DNA from: Neobacillus mesonae
Lineage (GTDB): Bacteria; Bacillota; Bacilli; Paenibacillales; Paenibacillaceae
Assembly (NCBI GenBank): GCA_023715865.1
Contig: JAMBOW010000001.1
Location: forward strand, 1,054,001 to 1,118,000
Length of the DNA: 64,000 bases
Direction of reading: 5' to 3'
Part shown: positions 29,006 to 39,213 of the stretch, piece after piece
Layout of the letters: each line of letters opens with the position of its first letter
Position numbering within the stretch: the first letter of the stretch is position 1
Position numbers and translations under genes: made by a program
Notes under the pieces: model-generated
Databases searched by the model: none
Told to the model about the DNA's origin: nothing
The model's input: the letters and a program-made list of their open reading frames with translations, nothing else

Positions 29006-29461
29006 TTAACTTGATCCTAATCTTAGAAAATGAGTATCGTATTGCGAATTAACCTTAACAGAAAACCCAAGGGACCGATAAAATATATAAGCATCAGGGT
29101 TATCTGTCCTTAACACCAATATTTTATAATGATCGGCAGCTTCTATCATTACTGAGTTCATCAGCATTCGTCCTACACCAAATCGACGTACACTTGGTGA
29201 AACATATAAGCGCCGAACACGACCTACTTCTTCTTTTACGGAATAAGGGTCTTTATTTAATCCGCAGACTCCTACAATATCTCCGTTTTTGCTGGCAAGA
29301 AAGAGCGCTTCGCCATCCGTATCAAACCTATTCACCTTAGCTTCATAGTCAGTTACCAATCTTTTAATGTGACGGAATCCTTCATTAGTGCTCTCCTCAA
29401 CCAGGGGCATAAGTTTAAGGATATCTGAAGACTTCATTCTCAAGATTTCGATTTCTTCCAT
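29006..29461 (-). CDS. GNAT family N-acetyltransferase
   Basis: A 151-residue acetyltransferase with motif A readable as VRRLYVSPSVRRFGVGRML, which binds the acetyl-CoA pyrophosphate, and a C-terminal FYRSLGF. The acceptor is unknown. The start at 29461 is set by GGGGAG at 8-nt spacing; the longer frame adds 28 hydrophobic residues with no ribosome site. It is divergent from the HXXEE gene. Confidence 0.87.
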   Translation of the reverse strand: MEEIEILRMKSSDILKLMPLVEESTNEGFRHIKRLVTDYEAKVNRFDTDGEALFLASKNGDIVGVCGLNKDPYSVKEEVGRVRRLYVSPSVRRFGVGRMLMNSVMIEAADHYKILVLRTDNPDAYIFYRSLGFSVKVNSQYDTHFLRLGSS

Positions 29462-29650
29462 TCTAACCACTCCCCTTAGAACTAAAATAAAATCATTAAC
29501 CGATAAGAACATACTGAAAAGTGCTGCCCCTGACTTAACCATCATCTATCGTTTCTGTATTAATATGAAAATGTTGGAATTTTTGAATTTTGAAGTAGAA
29601 AAGTTAATACCTTTCCTTAATGAACAATGTAAAGAAGGAGAACAAGGCGA

Positions 29651-30142
29651 ATGGAATATCTGGTGGTATTTTTCTGCTTAGCTATTACACTACATAATCT
29701 GGAGGAAGCCCTTTGGCTGCCGAAGTGGTCTCAACAATCTTCTAGGTTTCAAAAGCCAGTTAGTGCTGGCGAATTTCATTTTGCTGTCTTTGTAATAACT
29801 ATTTTAGCTTATCTATCGGCATTTAGTTATTTATATTTACCTGAATCCAATACTGCAAAATGGCTTTTTATTGGCTTCTTAGGATCAATGATTATTAATG
29901 CAGTTTTCCCACATCTTATTGCAACCGTTCTAATGAAAAAGTATGCGCCTGGCCTTCTTACTGGTGTGTTGCTGAATATTCCGATTAATTCAATAATTAT
30001 TTATCAAATGTTCTCAGAGAATTTAATTATATGGAAAGAGCTAATGATATCTACAATTGTTGTTGGATTTATTTTATTAACACTTATTCCTGTATTGTTC
30101 AAAGTGGGTAGTAAAGTAACTTCGTTTGCATCAGCAAAGTAA
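29651..30142 (+). CDS. HXXEE domain membrane protein
   Basis: A 163-residue protein with five predicted membrane segments. The family hallmark HNLEE (residues 15-19) sits at the start, and the second conserved histidines (FHFAV, PHLIAT) follow within the membrane. The two histidines and two glutamates could bind a metal, but the family has no established function. A GAAGGAG site precedes the ATG. Its stop codon abuts that of the convergent N-acetyltransferase gene, with no spacer at all. Confidence 0.8.
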   Translation: MEYLVVFFCLAITLHNLEEALWLPKWSQQSSRFQKPVSAGEFHFAVFVITILAYLSAFSYLYLPESNTAKWLFIGFLGSMIINAVFPHLIATVLMKKYAPGLLTGVLLNIPINSIIIYQMFSENLIIWKELMISTIVVGFILLTLIPVLFKVGSKVTSFASAK

Positions 30143-31015
30143 TTATGTGTGCTGCCGCTCAGTATCTCTTCTCCACTGCTCGTGCAGACGAAATAACTTC
30201 TTCCATATTTCTTCACGCTCTAAACTAGAATATAGAATAAGATCTTCATGAAAAATATCAGCCAGTATTTCTATCCATTCCTTTTTACTCACAATTTCTG
30301 TCTTGTGCACGCCGTTCTGGTCCCATTTTTTCCATATACAACCTTTGAGCTCATGGATCTCCTTCTCATTCCTTAGCCTAAGAAGAAATTGATTCAACCA
30401 AGGAGACTCAGGAGAACGGCTGTAAAAGTTGTGGTTCTCTTGAAATCCCATCAGACTCGAAGCAGTATTCGGTGCATAGTCTACACCTTCGTACGAGTTT
30501 AGAGGATCATGCGTTAGCCGCCAGCCTCCATCCATCACTTTCGATTCCACAAGTTCATAGACGAAGTGACCTTGGGAGTATGTCCCGAATTTTAGGGGGA
30601 TGGGCTCATACAGCATATCACCTAACCCTACATCTACGATCCAAGGCTCTTCTATACCTTCATCATTAGGCAGCGTTACAGTCATCCCTAAATGAAAACC
30701 ATTAATTCTTGGCTCCTGTCCCATGGGCTGAACTCCAGCTCTATGCCAGTTCACCTTATATCCTAAAGCTTGTAAAAGCGTTCCAAACGCGCCGTTTAAG
30801 TGAAAGCAATAGCCGCTTCTACGGTTTATCATGAGCTGAACCGATGCTTGAGTGTCTATAGAGCTTGGTCTTCCCGCAAATATATCTAGAGTTTGCCAAG
30901 ATATGTGTGCCAAATGTGCTTTATTTAACTCGAACAAGTATTCTTTTGTAGGTGCTTGTATATCTGTAATTCCCAACCTGCTTAAATACGACTTTATCTC
31001 TTCAAGGGTAATCAT
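30143..31015 (-). CDS. nat: Arylamine N-acetyltransferase
   Basis: A 290-residue enzyme that transfers acetyl from acetyl-CoA to arylamines or hydrazines. The cysteine-protease-like triad is present: Cys70 in RRSGYCFHLNGAF, His108 in NGFHLGM and Asp128 in IVDVG. The start at 31015 (ATG) has AAGGAG eight nucleotides upstream; a GTG three codons earlier overlaps the ribosome site. It is convergent with the HXXEE gene without a spacer and without an obvious terminator, so the transcripts must overlap. Confidence 0.92.
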   Translation of the reverse strand: MITLEEIKSYLSRLGITDIQAPTKEYLFELNKAHLAHISWQTLDIFAGRPSSIDTQASVQLMINRRSGYCFHLNGAFGTLLQALGYKVNWHRAGVQPMGQEPRINGFHLGMTVTLPNDEGIEEPWIVDVGLGDMLYEPIPLKFGTYSQGHFVYELVESKVMDGGWRLTHDPLNSYEGVDYAPNTASSLMGFQENHNFYSRSPESPWLNQFLLRLRNEKEIHELKGCIWKKWDQNGVHKTEIVSKKEWIEILADIFHEDLILYSSLEREEIWKKLFRLHEQWRRDTERQHT

Positions 31016-31094
31016 ATTCTCCACTCCTTCTACTTCACGATCTGTTTGAAATCATTTTATATGAAGTTTACCCCGTACTAAATGGTCATTTTTC

Positions 31095-31132
31095 TTTAAA
31101 ATAAAAAGACAGTTTACATATGTAAATCTGTA
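31095..31132 (-). terminator. Terminator of the MocR-type regulator
   Basis: Minus-strand hairpin ACAG-A-TTTAC/GTAAA-CTGT around an ATAT loop (31110-31132, one bulge), followed by CTTTTTATTTTAAAG. It lies 18 nt past the stop. Confidence 0.65.
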
Positions 31133-31149
31133 CTAGGCACTGGATGACA

Positions 31150-32583
31150 CTAATTCAATTCTAGCGACCAAGCTTGGCTCAGCAGCTTAATTCCTAGTTC
31201 CATATCCTCGGTACTTAATGCAGCGAATCCAATATATAGTCTTGGGTATGCTCCGGAAGTCTGTTGTTGACTGACCCACATTTTTCGCAAGTCATAAAGC
31301 TTTACGCCCTTTTCCGCTGCGAGCTGAATCAGCTCTTCTGATGATTTTGAGGTTCTAACCGTAAGCTGAATATGGAGTCCTGAATATTGACCGGAAATCT
31401 CTACATGTCCACCTAGATAGGTCTGGATGATTTCGATCAAATGTTGGTGCCGTTTACGATACACATTCCGCATTTTACGAATATGCCGATACCAGTGCCC
31501 TTGTAAAATGAAAGACTCCATAGCCCACTGCTCGATTCGTGACGGAGCAAAAAACACATTTTGCTTGCCCTCCGACAATTCATGCATTAAATGAGACGGT
31601 AAAACCAAATAGTTCATTCGAAGTGATGGTGTCAACACTTTAGAGAACGTGCCTGCATATATGACTCTCTCATTCCGATCAAGGCTCTGAAGGGAAGATA
31701 TCGGCTTGCCTTGGTACCTAAACTCTCCGTCATAATCATCTTCGATAATATATGCATTATTGTCTTCAGCCCACGCTAGCAGGCGTTCCCTCTCAGGATA
31801 TGGCATAATACCTCCTGTAGGAAATTGATGCGAAGGTGTTACATATACGAGATCTGCCTGGCTTTTCTCGAGCACATCTAACGATATCCCGTGTTCCCCC
31901 ACCGGTATATTTATAATGTTGAAACCGTTCATTCTAAATTGTTCTCGAACAAGGCTGTAGCCTGGCTCTTCGAAGGCGATATTTTTAATGTCCTTTAGTA
32001 ATTTTGAGAGACTTCCTAGACTCGGAGCTGTACCTGCTCCTACAATAATTTGCTCTGGCGTTGAATGGACTCCCCGTGAATTTAGTAAATATTCTGATAT
32101 GACCGAACGCAGACCATATTCACCTTGCGGATCACCATAATCTCCAATCTCGTTTAGATGTTGATCTACGGACTCCTTAAGCAGCTTATTCCATACACGT
32201 ACCGGAAAAAAGACAGGATCCAGAGCTGTAGGATAGAAATCGATTTTTACGGATTGGGAGCTTCTTTCTAACTCCTGTTTAGTCTTATGTATCGTCTGCT
32301 GACGAGGCTCCTGATAAAGATTTCGGTTAGTTTGTCCGTTACTCCGATTTACAACGTACAATCCTGACCGGGGTTTGCTGAAGACATAACCTTCCGCCAT
32401 CAACATTTGGTATGCTGTTTCAATCGGTGTCTTACTGATATTTAATTGGTTTTGCAGGGACCGAACCGAGGGCAGACGCTGACCATCTGCTAATGATCCT
32501 TGTCGAATGCCGTCCCGTATGAGCAAATATAACTGTTGATACAAAGGAATTTCACTTTGATCAGGAAGAAGAATGTCAAACAC
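31150..32583 (-). CDS. MocR/PdxR-type regulator (GntR + aminotransferase)
   Basis: A 477-residue fusion of a GntR winged helix-turn-helix (about 5-75; GQRLPSVRSLQNQLNISKTP) and a class I aminotransferase-fold domain that should bind pyridoxal phosphate (Lys in YAGTFSKVLTPSLR). Such proteins sense PLP, GABA or related amines and control vitamin B6 or amine metabolism. No pdx or gab genes are nearby, so the target is open. The start is GTG at 32583 with GAGGTG at 6-nt spacing. It lies 35 nt downstream of a GNAT gene, probably as the last gene of a tetR-GNAT-mocR transcript. Confidence 0.88.
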   Translation of the reverse strand: MFDILLPDQSEIPLYQQLYLLIRDGIRQGSLADGQRLPSVRSLQNQLNISKTPIETAYQMLMAEGYVFSKPRSGLYVVNRSNGQTNRNLYQEPRQQTIHKTKQELERSSQSVKIDFYPTALDPVFFPVRVWNKLLKESVDQHLNEIGDYGDPQGEYGLRSVISEYLLNSRGVHSTPEQIIVGAGTAPSLGSLSKLLKDIKNIAFEEPGYSLVREQFRMNGFNIINIPVGEHGISLDVLEKSQADLVYVTPSHQFPTGGIMPYPERERLLAWAEDNNAYIIEDDYDGEFRYQGKPISSLQSLDRNERVIYAGTFSKVLTPSLRMNYLVLPSHLMHELSEGKQNVFFAPSRIEQWAMESFILQGHWYRHIRKMRNVYRKRHQHLIEIIQTYLGGHVEISGQYSGLHIQLTVRTSKSSEELIQLAAEKGVKLYDLRKMWVSQQQTSGAYPRLYIGFAALSTEDMELGIKLLSQAWSLELN

Positions 32584-32618
32584 GAGACCCACCTCAATGT
32601 TTAAATTTTAATAAGTTT

Positions 32619-33212
32619 TTATTTCGTATATCTAAACGACACATTGTAATTAATCCCGATTTTTTTAGCTAGTTTGATGGGGAACAGTTTGCGTTTATAT
32701 TCTTTAAATCCTAATTTTGAATAGAGCTTCATAGCTGGAATATTGGTATCCGCAACTTCTTCAATCAAGTAAGTATCATGAGAGGTATGCTCCAGGATGT
32801 AAAGAATTAAATGGGAAGCAACACCCCGCCCTCTGAATTCGTCTGCAGTCCCTACAAATTCGATAGAGCCAGCACCGTTTAAAGGCTGAGAAAAGGGCGT
32901 TTCAAATTCTTTCTTTAAGAAAATACTAGCGAGCGTACCTTTGTAAAAACCTAAATGTTTACGAAGTTCCTTTTTATTCAGTTTAACGGAGAGTGAAGTT
33001 CCATCCGTACAGGCGGCCATTCCAACGACCTGCCCATTGTATAGAGCAACATAGAATTGATCCAGCGTAAACATATGGGCAAAAGCAGCTGAAATCTTTA
33101 ATGGATCCTTGGAGAAGAAGCCAAGCCATTGTGTGAATCCCTCTGCGAATATTTTAGAAATTCCTTCTCTCACATCAAACTCGGCTTGATCTGCCCTAAC
33201 GACTTTAAGCAT
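32619..33212 (-). CDS. GNAT family N-acetyltransferase
   Basis: A 197-residue acetyltransferase. The motif A region reads EFVGTADEFRGRGVASHLI, followed by MKLYSKLGFKEY, both typical of the fold. The N-terminal third is divergent and gives no substrate clue. It lies 16 nt after a TetR gene and 35 nt before the MocR gene, so the three are probably co-transcribed. Confidence 0.85.
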   Translation of the reverse strand: MLKVVRADQAEFDVREGISKIFAEGFTQWLGFFSKDPLKISAAFAHMFTLDQFYVALYNGQVVGMAACTDGTSLSVKLNKKELRKHLGFYKGTLASIFLKKEFETPFSQPLNGAGSIEFVGTADEFRGRGVASHLILYILEHTSHDTYLIEEVADTNIPAMKLYSKLGFKEYKRKLFPIKLAKKIGINYNVSFRYTK

Positions 33213-33228
33213 ACCCTGATCACTCCCT

Positions 33229-33834
33229 TTACTTAAATAGAAATGCAGTGATGATAGACGGTGAAGGCACAGTGAAATTATGGTTAAGCAATACTTTCAT
33301 TTCAGCCAGACCTTGAATCGAGGCGTAAAAAAAGACCGCCATTTCTTCGGCATTACCCTCTCGTAATTCTCCAAGCTGCTGTCCTTTGCGAATGAGCTCT
33401 GTCGTAGAATCAAGCAGTCTGGAGTTTACCTCAAGAATCTCTTTATTTTGACCAGAGGTGGTGTCAGTACCAGCTAATAACGATTGATTAATAAGGATGA
33501 GCAGATTAGCCAGCTCTTCTCCCTGACTCAAATCGCTGTAGACCTCGTCGACAAACTGTGCGATTAACTCCTTAGGCGACAGACCAGATTCGTTAAAAAA
33601 AGTAATATTACGTCTCAATCCGTCCACTGCGTAAGCAACCAATTCCTGAAACAGCTCATCCTTTGTTTTATAATGACGATACAATAGCCCAATGCTAATA
33701 CCAGCCGAGTCGGCGATATTTTGAACATTAGTTGAGCCGTATCCTTGATGGACAAATAAGTGCATCGCAGACGAATGAATTTTTTCCCTAGTTGCTTTGC
33801 GCATCTCTTCAAACTGTTCTTTACTGCGTGGCAA
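33229..33834 (-). CDS. TetR/AcrR family regulator
   Basis: A 201-residue repressor with the N-terminal TetR helix-turn-helix (about 15-60; NIADSAGISIGLLYRHYKTKDELF) and an all-helical ligand domain. It is probably the first gene of a short operon with a GNAT and a MocR-type regulator. The SET-type efflux gene upstream, in the same direction but with its own terminator, is a possible target. There is no T-tract or palindrome in front that clearly marks an operator. Confidence 0.88.
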   Translation of the reverse strand: MPRSKEQFEEMRKATREKIHSSAMHLFVHQGYGSTNVQNIADSAGISIGLLYRHYKTKDELFQELVAYAVDGLRRNITFFNESGLSPKELIAQFVDEVYSDLSQGEELANLLILINQSLLAGTDTTSGQNKEILEVNSRLLDSTTELIRKGQQLGELREGNAEEMAVFFYASIQGLAEMKVLLNHNFTVPSPSIITAFLFK

Positions 33835-33940
33835 GAGACTCCCTCCTTTTTTTTGAGTGAATTTTCACTCATTATAAAATAATTGTATAAAAATAACAAT
33901 ACTCAAATACTACAAGTGCAAGTGCATCTGCTCCCTAGCT

Positions 33941-33977
33941 CAATAAAAGACAGCCGATCAACTATTGACCGGCTGCC
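33941..33977 (-). terminator. Terminator overlapping the end of the SET efflux gene
   Basis: Minus-strand stem AGGCAGCCGGTCAA/TTGATCGGCTGTCT (33949-33977 region, one mismatch) followed by TTTTATTG. The left arm begins inside the last codons of the transporter gene. Confidence 0.7.
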
Positions 33978-35161
33978 TTAATACCCTTTCGGGGTTTTAG
34001 ACTCCACAATATAAAGAACGTAACGATAACAATGGCTAGACATACCCAATAAACGTCACGAACTCCCGCAAACTGAGCAATGACTCCGCCACCTAAATTT
34101 CCCACTAACCTTCCAATAATGGTTCCGTTGTAGTAAATCGTTGAAGACATCCCCGGTGAATTCGGCAGCAGTTCTGTGAAGTAGCTAAGTCCATTGCCCA
34201 TAATAATAGCTACAAACACTGCCTGCAAAACCTGTGCCCCAATAATCTGCCAGGAATGGGTAGAAACACTTAATATAATATTGTAAAGTATTGCGATAAA
34301 GCAGGCGCTGATCATCAATGAATGGTTAGATAACTTTCTCCCCAATGCGCCTAGCACAAACATAATGGGAATCTCTAAACCGGCACAGATACTAACCACC
34401 CATCCGACATCAGTGTGCGTACCTTGAAGTTCGTTTACTATAAACAAAGGCGTGATGATCCCGTTTATGGCATTAACCGCAAATAGAAAGATGAAGGCGA
34501 TGAAAGGAAGCCAAACCGGCCTTCGGCTGACTGATATGGGTACAGCATTAGCTGATCCCTTCTTTTGAACAGCTCTTCTTTTAGGCAAAAAGAGAAGCAC
34601 CAGAGATGCAATGATAAGAAATATGGCTGAAGTCCCTATAAAGAGCCCCTCGTATCCAATAGTCCCTAAAATTACTGTTCCAATTAAAGGTCCACCCAGG
34701 AATCCGAGAGATACAAGTGTGCGCAAAGTCGACATCGCAAATATCTTGTCGTCCGATTTGCTTTCTGCAGCCGATTCCTGAGCATAGGCATAAATTTGAG
34801 GCATAGCGGCTGCCCCTATTCCACTAAAAAAACTAACGAGCATGAGTAAAACTAAATAATGATCAAACACTAAATAGGAAGTATAACCCAAAGCAGAAGA
34901 AACTGTGGCTAAAATAATTATCAATTTTCGTTCCTGCATACGATCAGAATATCTACCTATGAACGAGTTTGCCACCACACCACTTAATGAGCTCACAGCT
35001 GTAAAAATTCCAAATGATCCTGCACTCATTCCCAATTCCGTTGTACAATAAAGAGCTAAATAAGGCAGCGTTATTGAAATTCCTGTGCCGACCAATAAAA
35101 CACAAATGACAAATAAACTATATCCCTTGATTGCAAACAAATTTTTTAGTCTTTTGAACAA
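33962..35161 (-). CDS. MFS sugar efflux transporter (SET-like)
   Basis: A 399-residue major facilitator with 12 predicted helices. The motif between helices 2 and 3 reads FIGRYSDRMQERK. Overall layout and length match the SET (sugar efflux transporter) group that exports sugars or sugar analogues; drug export cannot be excluded. The start is TTG at 35161 with a perfect AAGGAGG six nucleotides upstream. A terminator overlaps its 3' end, so it is separate from the tetR operon downstream. Confidence 0.82.
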   Translation of the reverse strand: MFKRLKNLFAIKGYSLFVICVLLVGTGISITLPYLALYCTTELGMSAGSFGIFTAVSSLSGVVANSFIGRYSDRMQERKLIIILATVSSALGYTSYLVFDHYLVLLMLVSFFSGIGAAAMPQIYAYAQESAAESKSDDKIFAMSTLRTLVSLGFLGGPLIGTVILGTIGYEGLFIGTSAIFLIIASLVLLFLPKRRAVQKKGSANAVPISVSRRPVWLPFIAFIFLFAVNAINGIITPLFIVNELQGTHTDVGWVVSICAGLEIPIMFVLGALGRKLSNHSLMISACFIAILYNIILSVSTHSWQIIGAQVLQAVFVAIIMGNGLSYFTELLPNSPGMSSTIYYNGTIIGRLVGNLGGGVIAQFAGVRDVYWVCLAIVIVTFFILWSLKPRKGIKAAGQ

Positions 35162-35296
35162 CTCTATCCTCCTTCAACCTGTCGAAGGTCACTCTATGTT
35201 TATTCATATTATGAAGTAAATACAAAATGGCCGTTATCCCATTCATGTCAAATCATTGCCTAATTCTCTCAACACTCTTTAGCATCAAATTGCTTA

Positions 35297-35330
35297 CATA
35301 TTAAAAAGACAAGCCATAAGGCTTGCCTTT
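35297..35330 (-). terminator. Terminator of the AraC gene
   Basis: Stem around ACAAGCC/GGCTTGC (35308-35314 with 35320-35328 region, one mismatch) with an ATAA loop; minus-strand tail TCTTTTTAATATG. It is 65 nt past the stop at 35394. Confidence 0.6.
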
Positions 35331-35393
35331 AATGGTGTATGGATCGAACCTTTCTTCAACCTCATTGTCGATATCAGCTTTTCATTGGTTACA

Positions 35394-36287
35394 TTATGTT
35401 TTTAGGCGCTTTATATCTTGCCTAGGCGGGAAACCAAACATTCGGGAATACTCACGACTAAACTGCGAAGGGCTTTCATAACCTACTCGAAATGCCGTCT
35501 CAGTGGCATCAGCCGACTCGGTTAATAACAGACGCCGGGCTTCCTGAAGCCTCAACTCTTTTTGGAACTGAATAGGACTCATAGCGGTTACCTCTTTAAA
35601 GTGTCTATGCAGCGATGAGACACTCATATTCACTTTCTCTGCAAGCTCCTCAATCCGAAGTGACTTATTAAAGTTATTCGTGATGTGTTCGATAACGTCT
35701 TTTATTTGATGAGCAGAGCTGCCTTCAACAGCCATTTGTTCCAGTCTTGCTCCGTGCTGACCTTGCAACACTCTATACAAAATTTCCTTTGTAAACAGCG
35801 GAGCAAGAATTGGAATTTCCTTCGGGTTGTCCAGCAATCGAGCTAACCTGATGACCGCATCCAGTAGAGGCTGCTCCAGACGGCTGACATACATACCTCG
35901 CTTTGCGTTTTCTTTAGGTCCAGCTTCGATTTCAGAATCTCGCAAAACCTCAAGAATTTGATTCGCCGTAAATTCAAGTTTAAAGCCCAAATAGGGAACT
36001 TCGGAGGAAGCTTCAGTGACTTGAGCAATAACCGGCAAGTTGACAGATGCAATTAGGTAATCTGCTGGATTGTACTCAAAGCGTTCCTGCCCCAGCCATA
36101 CCTCCTTCCCTCCTTGAACCACAATGCAAAAGGAAGGTTTATATACTCCATGGCGCGGCACGAATGCATTAGAGTCACGTATGAAAAACAATGAAGGAAT
36201 GGCAGTAGCGTGAACACCATTAATTTTTGCATAACGATTAATAATTTGGGTAAGTTCATTTTGCCGCTTAGCAATTGTTTGAGACAT
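35394..36287 (-). CDS. AraC family regulator with AraC_N domain (YqhC-like)
   Basis: A 297-residue regulator: N-terminal cupin-like AraC_N domain (about 20-170; KPSFCIVVQGGKEVWLG) and two C-terminal helix-turn-helix motifs (LRIEELAEKVNMSVSSLHRHF, FRVGYESPSQFSREY). In E. coli the related YqhC activates the divergent or adjacent aldehyde reductase genes yqhD-dkgA. Here an aldo/keto reductase of the DkgA group is divergently encoded 218 bp away, the same arrangement, so an electrophile-responsive switch is likely. This is inference from context. Confidence 0.88.
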   Translation of the reverse strand: MSQTIAKRQNELTQIINRYAKINGVHATAIPSLFFIRDSNAFVPRHGVYKPSFCIVVQGGKEVWLGQERFEYNPADYLIASVNLPVIAQVTEASSEVPYLGFKLEFTANQILEVLRDSEIEAGPKENAKRGMYVSRLEQPLLDAVIRLARLLDNPKEIPILAPLFTKEILYRVLQGQHGARLEQMAVEGSSAHQIKDVIEHITNNFNKSLRIEELAEKVNMSVSSLHRHFKEVTAMSPIQFQKELRLQEARRLLLTESADATETAFRVGYESPSQFSREYSRMFGFPPRQDIKRLKT

Positions 36288-36481
36288 TTAATCCTCCCCG
36301 ATCCATCTTTCTTTGTAGTTTGATTATAAATCATATTTATCTGTTAAATAAGTGCTAGTGAGAGGATTAGGCAAACATTTGACATGAATAGGATAACGCT
36401 CGCTTTATCAACGGGTACATAATAAGAATGTGAAAGATAAAGGTGTCGTTATAGATACAGATTAGATTGATCTACACATAA

Positions 36482-37357
<876 letters not shown>

Positions 37358-37430
37358 CCAATATTCTTAAAAGAACACCAGTTGATTCTCTCGAGTGTTC
37401 GAAGAACGAACAACCTTAACAATAAAGTAA

Positions 37431-37466
37431 GGAGTAGATGACTTAGGATCATCTACTCCTCTTTTT
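37431..37466. terminator. Bidirectional terminator (aldo-keto reductase / nhaC)
   Basis: A perfect 11-bp stem GGAGTAGATGA/TCATCTACTCC (37431-37441 with 37449-37459), followed on the plus strand by TCTTTTTCG and on the minus strand by TTACTTTATT. Confidence 0.85.
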
Positions 37467-37475
37467 CGTAAACCG

Positions 37476-38870
37476 TTATGATTTTTCTCTTATATTTTTG
37501 GGCAATGTAATGCCTGTAAATCCGTAGAATATGGTGATTAACGGACATAACAAACAGAAAAAGGCAAACGGTGCATAGTCAATCACAGACACTCCTAGAA
37601 CAGAGGTTAAAAACACACCACAGACACCCCATGGTACAAGCGGGTTTACGACCGTCCCCGCATCCTCAAGCACGCGTGAAAGGTGCCTCGGCTCTAAGCC
37701 GGCTTTTTGATAATATTCTTTAAATGCGTTTCCGGGCAACAGTACGGATAAGTACTGCTCTCCAATAATAAAATTGACGGCTACCGCCATTCCTGCCGTT
37801 GAGCAGATTAACAAAGAAATTCGATTTAATATACTTTGAACGCTCGATAACAATGCAGAAATTATGCCTAGTCTAAATAATAATCCACCCATGCTTAGAG
37901 CAAGCAGGATAACGGATACGCTGGACATCATACTTTCTATTCCGCCTCTAGACAGCATTGAATCCACTTGCTCTACACCACTAGTCGACTTGTAACCTGA
38001 GTATAGCAGATCAAATATACCCTTTGGTTCGATTCCGTTATTCACCCATAGGGATATGATTAGAGCGGATAGAGTACCTGCAAATAAAGTAGCAAGGACA
38101 GGAACTTTTTTAATCGCAAGTATGGCTAATACTAAAAACGGCAGCAGTGAGTACCAGTTCACAAGGTCCTGATTTAGCAGCGTCTCTTTCACAATCTCAA
38201 TTTGCTCAATACTTTTAGCTGTATCCTGCGGTGAAATAAACAAATAAATAATAAATGAGATAATAAACGCAGGTATTGTGGTCCATGCCATATTTTTAAT
38301 ATGATCAAACAGATCTGCACCAGCAACGCTGGAAGCAAGGTTTGTCGTATCCGATAAAGGCGACATTTTATCCCCGAAAAATGCTCCGGAAACCACAGCC
38401 CCCGCAGTAATAACAGGGGAAACATCCAACGCCGTGCTTGCCCCTATGAAGCCGACCCCTAATGTTGCTGCTGTCGTCAGCGAACTGCCAATACTAAGAC
38501 CTATAATTGCTGTAACAATGAATGTAATCGCATAATAGAATTTCCCTGAAACCATATCAACAGATAAGTAGATAAAGGTTGGAATCGTACCGCTCGCCAT
38601 CCAAGAGCTGATCAACATACCAATAAAAAAGAAAATCATGACGGCTCCTATTCCAGATTTAACCCCCTCTGTCATGGATCGTTCCAATTCATTGAATGTG
38701 ACTTTTTTTATAACCCCGTAAATCAGCAGTAGAGCAATTCCTGACATAATTGCGATATGAGGAACAACCTTCATTCCTATGATCAGATATCCCAGCAAGC
38801 CCATTAACAGCACTGTCACCAACACTGCTTCAGCTGAATGGATCTTAAGCACTTTTTTTTCTTGATCCAT
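37476..38870 (-). CDS. nhaC: NhaC family Na+/H+ antiporter
   Basis: A 464-residue antiporter of the NhaC (ion transporter) family with about 12 membrane helices. Family members exchange sodium for protons or couple organic acids, for example malate-lactate; the family stretch GDKMSPLSDTTNLASS is present. The start at 38870 is set by GGAGG at 8-nt spacing, rather than the longer TTG frame. A long untranslated leader ending in a strong terminator precedes the gene, so expression is probably controlled by transcript termination. Confidence 0.9.
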   Translation of the reverse strand: MDQEKKVLKIHSAEAVLVTVLLMGLLGYLIIGMKVVPHIAIMSGIALLLIYGVIKKVTFNELERSMTEGVKSGIGAVMIFFFIGMLISSWMASGTIPTFIYLSVDMVSGKFYYAITFIVTAIIGLSIGSSLTTAATLGVGFIGASTALDVSPVITAGAVVSGAFFGDKMSPLSDTTNLASSVAGADLFDHIKNMAWTTIPAFIISFIIYLFISPQDTAKSIEQIEIVKETLLNQDLVNWYSLLPFLVLAILAIKKVPVLATLFAGTLSALIISLWVNNGIEPKGIFDLLYSGYKSTSGVEQVDSMLSRGGIESMMSSVSVILLALSMGGLLFRLGIISALLSSVQSILNRISLLICSTAGMAVAVNFIIGEQYLSVLLPGNAFKEYYQKAGLEPRHLSRVLEDAGTVVNPLVPWGVCGVFLTSVLGVSVIDYAPFAFFCLLCPLITIFYGFTGITLPKNIREKS

Positions 38871-38933
38871 ACTTGATTCCTCCAACAATGATGTTTTTCG
38901 ATTTTCTGCTGCAAGCTTTAAAAAGAGGAACCC

Positions 38934-38972
38934 AATAAAAAAAGCCCCTTCGTTTTAGTGACGAAAGGACTT
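38934..38972 (-). terminator. Leader terminator (attenuator) of nhaC
   Basis: On the minus strand arms AAGTCCTTTCGT and ACGAAGGGGCTT pair over 12 bp with two G-U pairs around a 7-nt loop and run into seven T. It lies about 65 nt before the nhaC start codon and far past the previous gene, which has its own terminator, so it must act on the nhaC transcript itself. Confidence 0.75.
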
Positions 38973-39177
38973 AGCTTTAACACCAAATAATAAGTGTGAT
39001 TCATGCCTTCTTCTAGAAATTTGACCTTTACATGTAGATATGATCTCAGTAATGCTATTACAATGACTTTCAATAATGTCCAGTCTATTTGCTTAACATG
39101 ACACCATACTAAAACTACAGGTTCATCATTTACTCTTTCACTAAAATGCTTTTAAGCGTTAAATCGTGTATGCAAAC
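38973..39177 (-). promoter_or_regulatory. Candidate riboswitch-like leader of nhaC, class unknown
   Basis: About 200 nt of untranslated RNA between the promoter and the leader terminator. I see no T-box sequence, no lysine- or SAM-riboswitch core and no leader peptide with a good ribosome site. The leader repeats TTAAAGCT on both sides of the terminator, which could serve as an alternative pairing partner. The sodium-sensing RNA class associated with transporters of this kind should be tested; I cannot confirm it by eye. Confidence 0.4.
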
Positions 39178-39206
39178 ACATTACAACACTTTCATACATA
39201 TGTCAA
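39178..39206 (-). promoter_or_regulatory. Promoter of nhaC
   Basis: Consensus -35 TTGACA (39201-39206, minus) and a weak -10 TAATGT (39178-39183) at 17 bp. It lies directly after the terminator of the upstream gene, which supports an independent transcript with a leader of about 300 nt. Confidence 0.5.
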
Positions 39207-39213
39207 AGCGATG

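Noticed and set aside
38973..39177. T-box leader before nhaC
   Set aside because: The conserved T-box sequence is absent and no specifier loop could be drawn.
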